From Hydrogenovibrio sp. UBA650 (GTDB taxonomy: Bacteria; Pseudomonadota; Gammaproteobacteria; Thiomicrospirales; Thiomicrospiraceae), in assembly GCA_002299245.1 (NCBI GenBank), contig DBOI01000151.1:1-10054 (forward strand): DNA of 10,054 nt, in the 5' to 3' direction. The notes beneath the pieces are model-generated. The model saw only the letters and a program-made list of their open reading frames with translations, was not told the DNA's origin and did not search any database. Position numbers and translations under genes: made by a program. Numbering within the stretch: the stretch's first letter is position 1; every line of letters starts with the position of its first letter. Shown in pieces: positions 1 through 7,048 of the stretch.

Positions 1-1214
1 GTGATGATTATCGGTCACTGTGTGAAACTTTGGCCAAACCGGAATATTCGCAAAACGTGGCTTTTTATCTCTCTTTGGGGCCAGACCTTTTTGGTCAGGT
101 AACTCATGAATTAAAAAAGTACGATCTTCTCGAAGAATCGAAAGGTTGGCGTCGTGTGGTTCTGGAAAAACCGTTTGGTTATGACCTTCACAGCGCAGAA
201 GCTCTGCAAAAGAAAATCAGTAAGGCGTTGTCTGAAGAGCAGACCTACCGAATTGACCATTACCTTGGAAAAGGCATGGTTCAGAATGTGATGGTATTTC
301 GATTTGCCAATGCCCTAATGGAACCTTTGTGGAATCGTAATACTATCGATCATATTCAGATTACTCACGCAGAAGACAAGTGTGTTGGTTCGCGTGCCGG
401 CTACTATGATCACAGCGGTGCGTTACGAGACATGATCCAGAGCCACCTTTTGCAGTTGATGGCGTTGGTGGCGATGGAACCACCTGCATCCATGGATGCT
501 GAGGCACTGCGTGATGAGAAAGTGAAGTTATTGCGCTCCATTCGACCTATCAAAAAAAACCAGGTGAATAGTCATGCGTATCGTGCTCAGTACTCGGAAG
601 GCATGGTGCACGGCAATCAAGTTCCTAGTTATCTGGATGAACCCGGTGTCGCAGAAGATTCAACCACTGAAACCTATGCAGCCATGAAGCTTTATATTGA
701 TAATTGGCGCTGGGAAGGTGTACCATTCTATATTCAAACCGGTAAAAATATGAAGCAGTCAAAAACTCTGGTTTCAATCTGTTTCAAACACCCGCCAAAA
801 CAGTTCTTCCGTGACTCTCAGGTCAAAAAAATGGAGCCGAACTGGATTGTATTTGGTATTCAGCCTAATGAATCAATTAAAGTCGAAATGATCGCCAAAC
901 AACCCGGCCTGGAAATTAAAACTGAGCAGATCAGTCTTGATGCCTCAATGAAATATGACGAGAATTCAAAAATAGATGCCTATGAAGAGCTGTTGTTAGA
1001 TGTTATTAAAGGTGACCGCTCGCTGTTCTTACGCTTTGATGAAGTAAAAGCAGCTTGGGACGTAGTTGATCCTGTATTGAGTTCTTGGGCTAGTCAGAAT
1101 GATTATATCGATACTTATGCCGCTGGAAGTTGGGGGCCTGAAGGTTCTAATAAACTGTTTGAACACAGTGATCAAAACTGGCGTACCTATATTAACCGTA
1201 GCTGTAAAGAGTAA
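1..1214 (+). CDS. zwf: Glucose-6-phosphate dehydrogenase (5' end outside window)
   Basis: This enzyme oxidises glucose 6-phosphate to 6-phosphogluconolactone with NADP+ in the cytoplasm, the entry step of the oxidative pentose phosphate and Entner-Doudoroff routes. The frame is open from base 3 and keeps family-like sequence upstream of the TTG at 30, so that TTG is internal and the true start lies left of the window; about 100 N-terminal residues, including the Rossmann GxxGDL motif, are missing. Visible marks are EKPFG (165-179), the substrate-binding RIDHYLGK (249-272), the block GYYDHSGALRDM followed by the catalytic-type His at 444-446, and DNWRWEGVPFYIQTGK near 700-750. The C terminus ends with the usual AGSWGPEGS block. 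It is followed 36 nt later by pgl in the same direction, clearly one operon. Identification is by recalled family motifs and is secure. Confidence 0.96.
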   Translation, partial: DDYRSLCETLAKPEYSQNVAFYLSLGPDLFGQVTHELKKYDLLEESKGWRRVVLEKPFGYDLHSAEALQKKISKALSEEQTYRIDHYLGKGMVQNVMVFRFANALMEPLWNRNTIDHIQITHAEDKCVGSRAGYYDHSGALRDMIQSHLLQLMALVAMEPPASMDAEALRDEKVKLLRSIRPIKKNQVNSHAYRAQYSEGMVHGNQVPSYLDEPGVAEDSTTETYAAMKLYIDNWRWEGVPFYIQTGKNMKQSKTLVSICFKHPPKQFFRDSQVKKMEPNWIVFGIQPNESIKVEMIAKQPGLEIKTEQISLDASMKYDENSKIDAYEELLLDVIKGDRSLFLRFDEVKAAWDVVDPVLSSWASQNDYIDTYAAGSWGPEGSNKLFEHSDQNWRTYINRSCKE

Positions 1215-1216
1215 GT

Positions 1217-1232
1217 TGAGGCTGTCGCCTCA
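1217..1232 (+). other. Small intercistronic hairpin between zwf and pgl
   Basis: TGAGGC-TGTC-GCCTCA forms a 6-bp stem with a four-base loop, starting just after the zwf stop and ending 8 bases before the pgl Shine-Dalgarno. No T-run follows, so it is not an intrinsic terminator. A stabiliser of the zwf 3' end or a modulator of pgl translation is possible; this is inference. Confidence 0.4.
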
Positions 1233-1240
1233 TTCTCATT

Positions 1241-1245
1241 GGAGG
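1241..1245 (+). promoter_or_regulatory. Shine-Dalgarno site that fixes the pgl start
   Basis: GGAGG lies 5 bases before the ATG at 1251. It rules out the TTG at 1239, which lies upstream of this site and would add four residues to the N terminus. Confidence 0.85.
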
Positions 1246-1250
1246 TAGTT

Positions 1251-1991
1251 ATGCAACCAGAAAAAATCTCACTTCCAGAAAACTGGCATCTATTTGATGA
1301 TGCCGAGCGCTTAGCTGAAAAACTTGCTAATACTATTCTTGAAATTGCTGAACAGGCAATTGCCGAGAGCGGTGTGTTTCACTTTATTACAGCCGGTGGC
1401 TCAACGCCGAATCGCTGCTACCAGCTCTTAAGTCAAGCCGATGCAGACTGGTCAAAATGGCAGGTCTATATGGGTGATGAGAGAGTACTGCCATTCGTAG
1501 ATTCTGAAAGAAATTCACAGGCCTTGCTAACTCATTGGATTAGCGATATTGATATTCCGGTTGGCAATGCCCACTTTATAAATACTGAGGCAGGTAGTGA
1601 AAAGTCGGCTCAAGGCTATGCAGATTTGATTGATTCAGTCGCAAGATTTGATTTATGTTTACTGGGAATGGGCGAAGACGGCCACACGGCGAGCCTTTTT
1701 CCGGGTCATCAGAAAAGTGACTCAGTTGAGCTAGTATCATCGCAGCAAAATGAATCGATGTGCAGTTCAATTGTCATCGAGAGAAACTCTCCAAAACCAC
1801 CCGCAGAGAGGGTTAGTCTTAATTACTGTGCTTTCAGTAAATGTGGTCTGATTTTAAAGCTTATTACCGGCGCTTCAAAACAAGAAGCAGTCAAAGTTTG
1901 GTTGCAGGATGGAAAAGAGTTACCTGTGGCAGTTGTACAGGGTCAAGCAAATCAAGTTTGGATAAGCAAAGATGCTTTGCCAGAAAATTAA
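1251..1991 (+). CDS. pgl: 6-phosphogluconolactonase
   Basis: This cytosolic enzyme hydrolyses 6-phosphoglucono-1,5-lactone to 6-phosphogluconate, the step right after zwf. The 246-residue product has the normal length for the DevB/Pgl type (GlcN6P isomerase-like fold), not the seven-bladed YbhE type of E. coli. Motifs are the phosphate-binding AGGSTP (48-53), MGDER (74-78), GMGEDGHTASLFPGH (139-153), PPAERVSL (183-190) and TGASK (206-210). The start is ATG 1251, chosen for its GGAGG site. It is the last gene of the zwf-pgl unit seen here; no edd, eda or glk follows before the convergent gene at 2110. The sequence alone does not show whether the pathway continues through the pentose phosphate or the Entner-Doudoroff branch. 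Confidence 0.95.
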   Translation: MQPEKISLPENWHLFDDAERLAEKLANTILEIAEQAIAESGVFHFITAGGSTPNRCYQLLSQADADWSKWQVYMGDERVLPFVDSERNSQALLTHWISDIDIPVGNAHFINTEAGSEKSAQGYADLIDSVARFDLCLLGMGEDGHTASLFPGHQKSDSVELVSSQQNESMCSSIVIERNSPKPPAERVSLNYCAFSKCGLILKLITGASKQEAVKVWLQDGKELPVAVVQGQANQVWISKDALPEN

Positions 1992-2057
1992 CAGGCCTCA
2001 ATAGAACTCTGATTCCAGCTTATTGAGTTCCGCAAAGATATTGTAGGCGTATTGTAT

Positions 2058-2101
2058 GGGCTTAGGAAGCAAAACAACTAAATTGAGTCGTTCCTAAACC
2101 C
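2058..2101. other. Imperfect inverted repeat between convergent genes
   Basis: GGGCTTAGGAA (2058-2068) pairs with TTCCTAAACCC (2091-2101), an 11-bp stem with one C/A mismatch and a 22-base loop. It sits between the 3' ends of pgl and the DUF4397 gene, where a bidirectional terminator would be expected, but no T-run directly follows on either strand. A second, weaker pair, CTCAATA/TATTGAG, lies at 1997-2027. The terminator role is only inferred from position. Confidence 0.35.
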
Positions 2102-2109
2102 CAAATCAC

Positions 2110-3396
2110 TTATTTATCTTTTTTGACCAGAGGTTCAATGCTGGCAAGTGCTCCAACAGCGTAGACACTGTAGATTCCACCCTCTTCTAAAGCAACATCT
2201 GCATTAATCACTGTGGTGGTTGTGTTAGCAGCATTGACTTTAAAGTTATAGGTTCCAGCTGGAATTTCTAGGTAATCAGAAACCCCTTTGAAGGCAACAT
2301 CTTCTAAGGTGACAGCATCATTCACTAGGACATCAACAGCAGGCGCGTCTGGAGAAGTGTGGATAACACGAACTTTGACATTGCCACTACCAGGCGCTGT
2401 TAAATCATCAATGCTAGGAAGAGCCTCTAAACTGGCAACAAAATTAACAGCGGCGGCTGTTGTAGCGGTAAGTTTGACCAGTTGTAAGTTATTTACCTCA
2501 AGTACAGAAGCTGTTTCTCCGGTTGCAGTCACGGCAACGTCGTAGGTACCATCAGCTAATAGAAGGTAATCTGAAATGGCTTTAAAAGGTACATTAGTAA
2601 GAACCGCTGCACCATCAACATAGACATCGACATTTGGCGCGTCTGGAGACAGATGAGCAACTCTCAATTGGGCACGATTGTCTGTGATTTCTAGGGTAGG
2701 AGCAGCGTCATCTCCAGTTAATGCAATAAGATCAATTGGAGCGATTACATTTTCACTGGGTACTGCAACAACTGTTAATTTTAACCCTTCCGCTAAACTA
2801 ATCGTTCCAGAGTCAAACAATATATCTGCTGCTCCTTGAGCTGTTACCCGAATTCGGTAATCGGCAGCGGGTACTTCAAGAAATCCAGAGGCATCTTTAT
2901 AAGAAGCTGTAATTGGTGTGGATGATGCAATATCTGTTTCTGGGGCAGTAATATAAATATCAACAGTTGGTGCCGCCGCAGAAGCGTGAACCACTCTGAC
3001 TGCCAAGTTTCCACTTGCAGGCTCTGTAACAGTATCATCGAGAACAATTGCCTCAATTGCACTAACCGAATTTGCTGCAATTACAGTGTATTTGGTATCT
3101 GCATTTAGTTCCGTTCCTGACAAATCAAGCGCCGTTGTTTGTGTGCCTGTAACATTCACCAAAGCATCGAACATAGTTGGCACGGATAGATACCCTGAAC
3201 CTGCCTTGTAGGGTACGTTTTCTAGTGCTACCACCCCATCAACCAAAATATCAACACTTGGTGCATCAGGTGAAGCATGTAATGCCCTCAATTTTGCGGT
3301 TGGTTCTTCAGGGTTGTGTGAGGCATTATCATCATCACAGCCAACTAGTGAAAAAGAGATCACTCCGACTAAAAATATTTTTAAAAAATTACGCAT
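2110..3396 (-). CDS. Lipoprotein with four DUF4397-type repeats
   Basis: The 428-residue product has a short basic N terminus, a hydrophobic segment and the lipobox LVGC with the acceptor Cys at 20, so it should be exported and lipid-anchored. Asp at +2 and +3 would, by the E. coli Lol rule, favour retention on the inner membrane; other species may differ. Four copies of a beta-rich repeat of about 100 residues begin near 35, 131, 242 and 340, each with a core like VRVxHxSPDAPxVDVxVD followed by an aromatic-Lys-x-x-S-x-YL element; the second copy is the most diverged (HASAAAPTVD) and carries an insertion. This matches DUF4397 proteins, whose function is not established; adhesion or envelope roles are guesses. 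ATG 3396 is chosen because AAAGGAG lies just upstream and a lipoprotein signal begins there; a start at 3477 would place 27 extra residues in the promoter. Confidence 0.85.
   Translation of the reverse strand: MRNFLKIFLVGVISFSLVGCDDDNASHNPEEPTAKLRALHASPDAPSVDILVDGVVALENVPYKAGSGYLSVPTMFDALVNVTGTQTTALDLSGTELNADTKYTVIAANSVSAIEAIVLDDTVTEPASGNLAVRVVHASAAAPTVDIYITAPETDIASSTPITASYKDASGFLEVPAADYRIRVTAQGAADILFDSGTISLAEGLKLTVVAVPSENVIAPIDLIALTGDDAAPTLEITDNRAQLRVAHLSPDAPNVDVYVDGAAVLTNVPFKAISDYLLLADGTYDVAVTATGETASVLEVNNLQLVKLTATTAAAVNFVASLEALPSIDDLTAPGSGNVKVRVIHTSPDAPAVDVLVNDAVTLEDVAFKGVSDYLEIPAGTYNFKVNAANTTTTVINADVALEEGGIYSVYAVGALASIEPLVKKDK
2342..2649 (-). repeat. DNA-level echo of internal duplication in the DUF4397 gene
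   Basis: The 14-base string GGCGCGTCTGGAGA (plus strand) occurs identically at 2342-2355 and 2636-2649, encoding the SPDAP core of the fourth and third protein repeats. The identity is local, so the duplication is old or the core is under constraint. Confidence 0.6.
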
Positions 3397-3402
3397 CTCA
3401 TG

Positions 3403-3409
3403 CTCCTTT
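3403..3409 (-). promoter_or_regulatory. Shine-Dalgarno site of the DUF4397 gene, abutting a TTGTATAA box
   Basis: AAAGGAG on the minus strand lies 6 bases before ATG 3396. It partly overlaps a TTGTATAA copy (3408-3415), so a protein bound there would lie over the start of the leader. Confidence 0.75.
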
Positions 3410-3523
3410 ATACAATTTTGGATACACTTTCGTATAAGTGCTGTATAGATAATATTGTTTTTGTATAAGTTAATCAAGCACTTTTGTACAGTTAATAATA
3501 AGTATTGTATAAATAATGTATAG
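3408..3523 (-). promoter_or_regulatory. Cluster of TATACA boxes, including two 11-bp-spaced direct-repeat pairs
   Basis: On the minus strand the form CTATACA-N4-TTATAC occurs twice, at about 3505-3523 and 3431-3448, each pair with an 11-bp repeat spacing and the two pairs 75 bp apart. Single copies TTATACAA (3461-3468) and CTGTACAA (about 3484-3491) lie between them, and an inverted TTGTATAA lies at 3408-3415. CarH/LitR-type MerR operators are known to consist of 11-bp direct repeats with a TACA core, so that family is a candidate regulator. This is a resemblance, and no such regulator gene is in the window. Confidence 0.5.
3449..3477 (-). promoter_or_regulatory. Predicted sigma-70 promoter of the DUF4397 gene
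   Basis: On the minus strand TTGATT (3472-3477) and TATTAT (3449-3454) are separated by 17 bases; the hexamers match consensus at 4/6 and 5/6. A TTATACAA box lies inside the spacer and a CTATACA/TTATACG pair covers the expected start of transcription, a layout suited to repression or MerR-like control. Confidence 0.5.
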
Positions 3524-3609
3524 AATTCAGTGATTGACTGACAAACAAGCGCTTTTAATTAGAAAAAACATGGAGGTATGTTGAGAAAACAGGATTTTGC
3601 AAACAAGAA

Positions 3610-4821
3610 TTAGTTATCTAACTTTCTGACTGCCGACTTAATTCTTGAAAAACATTCAGTTAATACTTCAGAAGAAACCGCAACATTCAAGCGCATAAAG
3701 CCGTTGCCAACCAGACTTTGCCCTCCAAAAGAAACACCGTCATTTAAGCCAAGCTTTGCATCATGGATTAACCAGTGTTTTAGAGTCTGCTGATCTTTAA
3801 AAAGACATTTAAAATCTAGCCATAGCAAATAAGAAGCCTGCGGCCTCATCACCTCTACTTTTGGTAGGTATTGTTTGAAAAAAATGTCTACGTGGTCAAA
3901 ATGCTGATTCAATAGATACTTCAAATCATCTCGCCACTGTTTGCCTTGTTGACTGTAGGCAGCTTTTAGAGCTTCTTGAGCAAAAAGGTTTAAACCGTCA
4001 ATTCGATTGGCATTACATATTTTTAGATAAGCCGCTTTGAGTTCTGGGTTAGCAATAATGGCATAACCAATTTGCAGGCCCCCCAAATTAAACGTTTTTC
4101 CAGGCGAGCTTAAAGTGATTGTGTTGTTCGCTATATCAGAAGAGAGCGATGCTATAGGAATATGTTGATAAGGTTCATAAACCAGGTCAGAGTGAATTTC
4201 ATCAGATACTATCGTTACCTGATGTTTTAAGCAGATATCTGCAAGTTTAAAAAGCTCTTCTCGTTGCCAGACTCGGCCCGAAGGGTTTTGAGGATTACAA
4301 AATAAAAACAGCTTTACATCATGTTCAATAATAAGTTTTTCAAAGGCCTCAAAGTTAATCTGATAACTACCTTTAATCAGCTCTAGTGGGGCTTCCACCA
4401 GCTTGCGTTGATTGGCTTCCGGGGCAGATAGAAAAGGGGGATAAATCGGTGGTTGAACAAGAACGGCTTCTCCTGGCTCAGTAAAAGCCTGGATTGCCAT
4501 AAAAAAGCCATTGGCTACATTGTGAGTGAAGATAATCTGCGATTTTTCTACATCGTAGTTATGTTGTGCTTGCCAGTCAATAACGGCCTGAAATGTTGCA
4601 TCATCGGATAAGGTGTAACCGAGTATAGGGTGTTCTAAACGCTGTTTTAAGGCATCGACAATAAAAGGCGGGGTAGGCAGATCCATATCCGCTACCCACA
4701 TAGGCATGACATCGTCTCGCCCAAAAAGTGATTTTCTTAAATCATACTTTTCAGAGTTGAAGCCCTCTCTCGAGATGGTCCGATCTATTTGCTCAATTGA
4801 GTTTACGACCTTTTCTTCCAT
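3610..4821 (-). CDS. ovoB: MalY/PatB-family PLP-dependent C-S lyase, probable ovothiol sulfoxide lyase OvoB
   Basis: The 403-residue fold-type I aminotransferase-like protein is closest in pattern to MalY/PatB cysteine-S-conjugate beta-lyases (about 390 residues). Visible marks are MPMWVADMD (39-47) near the N terminus, CNPQNPSGR (175-183), SDEIHSDLVY (206-215) with the pyridine-binding Asp207, SSPGKTFNLGG with the Schiff-base Lys242, and FMRLNVA with the carboxylate-binding Arg377. OvoB enzymes cleave the histidine-cysteine sulfoxide made by OvoA to give the mercaptohistidine. The start overlaps the ovoA 3' end by 19 nt with no good Shine-Dalgarno, which implies translational coupling and supports this role over a general cystathionine beta-lyase. 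The family call is secure; the pathway assignment is an inference from context. Confidence 0.72.
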   Translation of the reverse strand: MEEKVVNSIEQIDRTISREGFNSEKYDLRKSLFGRDDVMPMWVADMDLPTPPFIVDALKQRLEHPILGYTLSDDATFQAVIDWQAQHNYDVEKSQIIFTHNVANGFFMAIQAFTEPGEAVLVQPPIYPPFLSAPEANQRKLVEAPLELIKGSYQINFEAFEKLIIEHDVKLFLFCNPQNPSGRVWQREELFKLADICLKHQVTIVSDEIHSDLVYEPYQHIPIASLSSDIANNTITLSSPGKTFNLGGLQIGYAIIANPELKAAYLKICNANRIDGLNLFAQEALKAAYSQQGKQWRDDLKYLLNQHFDHVDIFFKQYLPKVEVMRPQASYLLWLDFKCLFKDQQTLKHWLIHDAKLGLNDGVSFGGQSLVGNGFMRLNVAVSSEVLTECFSRIKSAVRKLDN

Positions 4822-5909
4822 AAAGTAACTTGTGACATTGTGTGTTGGAACTTACGTCCAGTTTCACGAATTACAAACGGGATGTCAAAGGGTTCGATAA
4901 TTAATTCAAACTCTTTACCTAGCACCTCATTCAGGCCTTCCAAAGTCGAAACATTTTCTCCACTTTTTTCGTCCTTATAACCACCAAGCCAATGCTCCTT
5001 GTGGGTATGCTGCTCTTCCCAGGTATATGGCGATGCAAGCATTAGTAGGCCATGGCTATTAATCCGGTCTGTAAGACTGTTGAGGAATTTTTTCGGTTCA
5101 TAGAGTCTGTCTATTAAATTCACCGCAACGACCATGTCATAATCGGTAAATCTTGGTTTCAAATTACAGGCGTCTTGTTGCATGAACAGGCATTTGTGGG
5201 CGACATTTTCTAAGTTGAGGTCTTTTAGAGTTTGTGATTTGAAGTCCATAATATCGCCTTCATTTGGAATCACATATTTAATTTCGCCTACTGTTTGTAG
5301 CTGGTTGGCAATTTGAATAAAACGTGCAGAAAAATCCAAGCCGGTGACATCATCGAAATGCCTTGCCATTTCAAAACTGGCTCGACCAACCGAACAGCCA
5401 ACTTCCAGGACTTTGAGTTTATCTTTTGAAGATAAATCCGTATCGGCTTTAGCAAATTCAATCGCTTTTTCAGCGTAATTTTTAGCAAAGTTGGCGACAT
5501 TAAAATACTCGTCACCATAGTGAAATTCACAGTACTGAGCTACCGCAGTGTCGGTCTCATAGGTAGTGAACTCAGTTTTTACTTGAGCGTCAGATTCAAT
5601 GTAACGGAACCCTGCATGCTGAAAGAAGTGACGACGAAAAGCGTAGCGTGATTGACCGTTGATCTCGTTTCCGGTTGAAATCCAGCTACCGCCTGCCATA
5701 ACATTGTGTTTGTTGTCATAGGTCGGCATGGTGAAATCATCGTAAAGAGGGTGTACTTTAAAGCCTTCAAATGGATAAATAGGGGTTAAGGTCCATTGCC
5801 AAACGTTGCCCATGACATCGAAAAAATCGCCGGACTTAGCTTGATCCACCGGACTGGATGAGGCGTATTTCTGCAAGTTGATGTTTGCATTTTCTAAATT
5901 GTTTAACAC
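4803..5909 (-). CDS. ovoA: OvoA C-terminal fragment: end of sulfoxide synthase domain plus methyltransferase
   Basis: The C-terminal reading frame begins in-family before its nominal GTG at 5909: the codons from about 5996 already encode CNWKSKQTG and the RLPSEDEYYRLREY block, so the GTG is internal. It carries GDFFDVMGNVWQW (28-39), AGGSWISTGN (72-81) and RRHFFQHAGFRYI (92-104), the conserved end of the FGE-sulfatase-like fold, then a class I SAM methyltransferase with VLEVGCSVGRAS (167-178) and TGLDFS (189-194). No strong Shine-Dalgarno precedes the GTG, so independent translation is doubtful. Confidence 0.75.
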   Translation of the reverse strand: MLNNLENANINLQKYASSSPVDQAKSGDFFDVMGNVWQWTLTPIYPFEGFKVHPLYDDFTMPTYDNKHNVMAGGSWISTGNEINGQSRYAFRRHFFQHAGFRYIESDAQVKTEFTTYETDTAVAQYCEFHYGDEYFNVANFAKNYAEKAIEFAKADTDLSSKDKLKVLEVGCSVGRASFEMARHFDDVTGLDFSARFIQIANQLQTVGEIKYVIPNEGDIMDFKSQTLKDLNLENVAHKCLFMQQDACNLKPRFTDYDMVVAVNLIDRLYEPKKFLNSLTDRINSHGLLMLASPYTWEEQHTHKEHWLGGYKDEKSGENVSTLEGLNEVLGKEFELIIEPFDIPFVIRETGRKFQHTMSQVTLWKKRS

Positions 5910-6991
5910 ATCACTATATTCTCTAAGACGATAGTACTCATCTTCAGATGGCAGGCGAATAGCTGTTCCTGTTTGCTTGCTTTTCCAGTTACAAAAAGGT
6001 TGGCTTCGAGTTGATTGACATCAACCGGCCAGTTCCAAGGCATTGGAATCTCTTCGGTCATACAGCGTAAATGCCAGCCATCATCTTTTTTAACCCAGAA
6101 AGTTGGATGTTTATCTGGAGTATATTCTCGCCATCGATTACCTTCTTCATCCCAGTATTCTGAAGTTTGATAACCGCCTGCTTCAACAAATTCTAAATAT
6201 TCCTGGTTGGATACCAGATACTTTGAAGCTTTAAACTCTTCCACCAATGCGTGATGCTGCCCATATTCGTTGTCCCAGCCATAGGTTGGTGCAGGATCTT
6301 GATGATTAATATCAACTCTTCCGGCAGGTACCTCGACCAGTTTATTTTCTGGTGCTGTTGAAGTTTCATTACAAATTGGAAACAGAGGTGAATTTTGAAC
6401 AGATTCAATCGGCAGTTGACGAATTAAAACTGATGATGTTTCCAGATGGATTCGTTCATGCTCTATTCCCATCAAAATTGGCCACATCGGACTATCCCAG
6501 TCAATTGGCAAGGTAAAGTTCATTTCATCAATCAGTTTGTTAATAGCATTTTGTACCTGTTTTCGATAATCCCTGACGTCTTCAACTGAGGGCCATTCAT
6601 AGTGGTTTTCATTCAGGTCATCCCACGACATCTCATCAACACCAATGGCACACATGGACTCTATTTTTGGATTGATGCGTTCAGGTAGCAATTTGGCTAA
6701 AACCAATTTATTGGTAAAAAATGTTGCGGTGTGACCAAAGTAAAAGATAAGTGGGTGGCGAAGTGAGCAGGCGCGTTGGTAAAAAATAGAGTCATCTACC
6801 AGAGTATCAAATAAGCGTTCGTAGCCATCAAAGGTCAAATTAAAATAACGCTTTATCTCCTCTCGCTTCGCTTCAATATCGCCGGTAAGTAGATCTGGCA
6901 TATTGGTAACTAGCTCGTCTCTGCTAAAAGGTTGTTTGGCATTAAGCTGAGAGTTTAGATTTGACTGAGTGTTGTCCTGTTCAGAAAGCAT
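5903..6991 (-). CDS. ovoA: OvoA N-terminal fragment as the sequence stands
   Basis: If translated without correction this gives 362 residues, the last 31 being out-of-frame sequence ending at 5903. It keeps the DinB-like domain with the probable iron ligands His87 (YFGHT), His178 and His182 (EHERIH), and the start of the FGE-sulfatase-like domain (VPAGRVDINH, NQEYLEFVEAGGY, PMPWNWPVD). It loses the end of that domain, including the GNVWQW and GGSW core, so by itself it should be inactive. Confidence 0.75.
   Translation of the reverse strand: MLSEQDNTQSNLNSQLNAKQPFSRDELVTNMPDLLTGDIEAKREEIKRYFNLTFDGYERLFDTLVDDSIFYQRACSLRHPLIFYFGHTATFFTNKLVLAKLLPERINPKIESMCAIGVDEMSWDDLNENHYEWPSVEDVRDYRKQVQNAINKLIDEMNFTLPIDWDSPMWPILMGIEHERIHLETSSVLIRQLPIESVQNSPLFPICNETSTAPENKLVEVPAGRVDINHQDPAPTYGWDNEYGQHHALVEEFKASKYLVSNQEYLEFVEAGGYQTSEYWDEEGNRWREYTPDKHPTFWVKKDDGWHLRCMTEEIPMPWNWPVDVNQLEANLFVTGKASKQEQLFACHLKMSTIVLENIVMC
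5993..5999 (-). other. Frameshift site in ovoA at a five-T run
   Basis: The minus strand reads GAA GCC AAC CTT TTT GTA ACT, while the family frame needs TGT AAC TGG (Cys-Asn-Trp) next. One more base repairs it: an extra T gives EANLFCNW, a G before CTTTTT gives EANAFCNW. The T-run makes polymerase or sequencing slippage the simplest cause. A -1 ribosomal slip on TTT would also produce the right frame. Confidence 0.85.
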
Positions 6992-7048
6992 GGCTAAATT
7001 CCTCTAATAGTAGAATGACCGTTCAATCTAAACAGAAAAAGTTAGACA

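Larger units (their letters stand above)
4803..6991 (-). pseudogene. ovoA: 5-histidylcysteine sulfoxide synthase/methyltransferase OvoA, split by one missing base
   Basis: OvoA joins cysteine sulfur to C5 of histidine as a sulfoxide in an iron- and oxygen-dependent reaction, and its C-terminal domain later N-methylates the product to ovothiol. The coding sequence is open from ATG 6991 to codon 331 and then shifts; adding one base near 5993-5999 yields a continuous 729-residue protein with the full family layout: DinB-like iron-binding domain, FGE-sulfatase-like domain, SAM methyltransferase. No other lesion is visible, so the gene is either very recently broken, wrongly sequenced or recoded. 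ATG 6991 is preceded by AGAGGA at a distance of 8 bases. The downstream lyase overlaps its end. The assignment to OvoA rather than EgtB rests on the fused C-terminal methyltransferase and the GIEHERIHLETS block. Confidence 0.88.

Noticed and set aside
30..32. TTG as the start of a 394-residue zwf
   Set aside because: The frame is open and family-like from base 3, and the Rossmann domain is missing; the gene is cut by the window edge.
1239..1250. TTG start for pgl, four residues longer
   Set aside because: It lies upstream of the GGAGG site that serves ATG 1251.
2288..2545. Plus-strand reading frame inside the DUF4397 gene, and similar antisense frames at 3177-3437, 7435-7620 and 9114-9332
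   Set aside because: Low-complexity antisense shadows of real genes, with no family resemblance or ribosome sites.
3397..3477. N-terminal extension of the DUF4397 protein
   Set aside because: It would cover the predicted promoter and TATACA boxes and place 27 residues before a clean lipoprotein signal with its own Shine-Dalgarno.
3525..3555. Short inverted repeats (TCAGT/ACTGA and AAGCGCTT) after ovoB as a terminator
   Set aside because: Stems of five and four base pairs with no T-run; ovoB may read through towards the DUF4397 gene.
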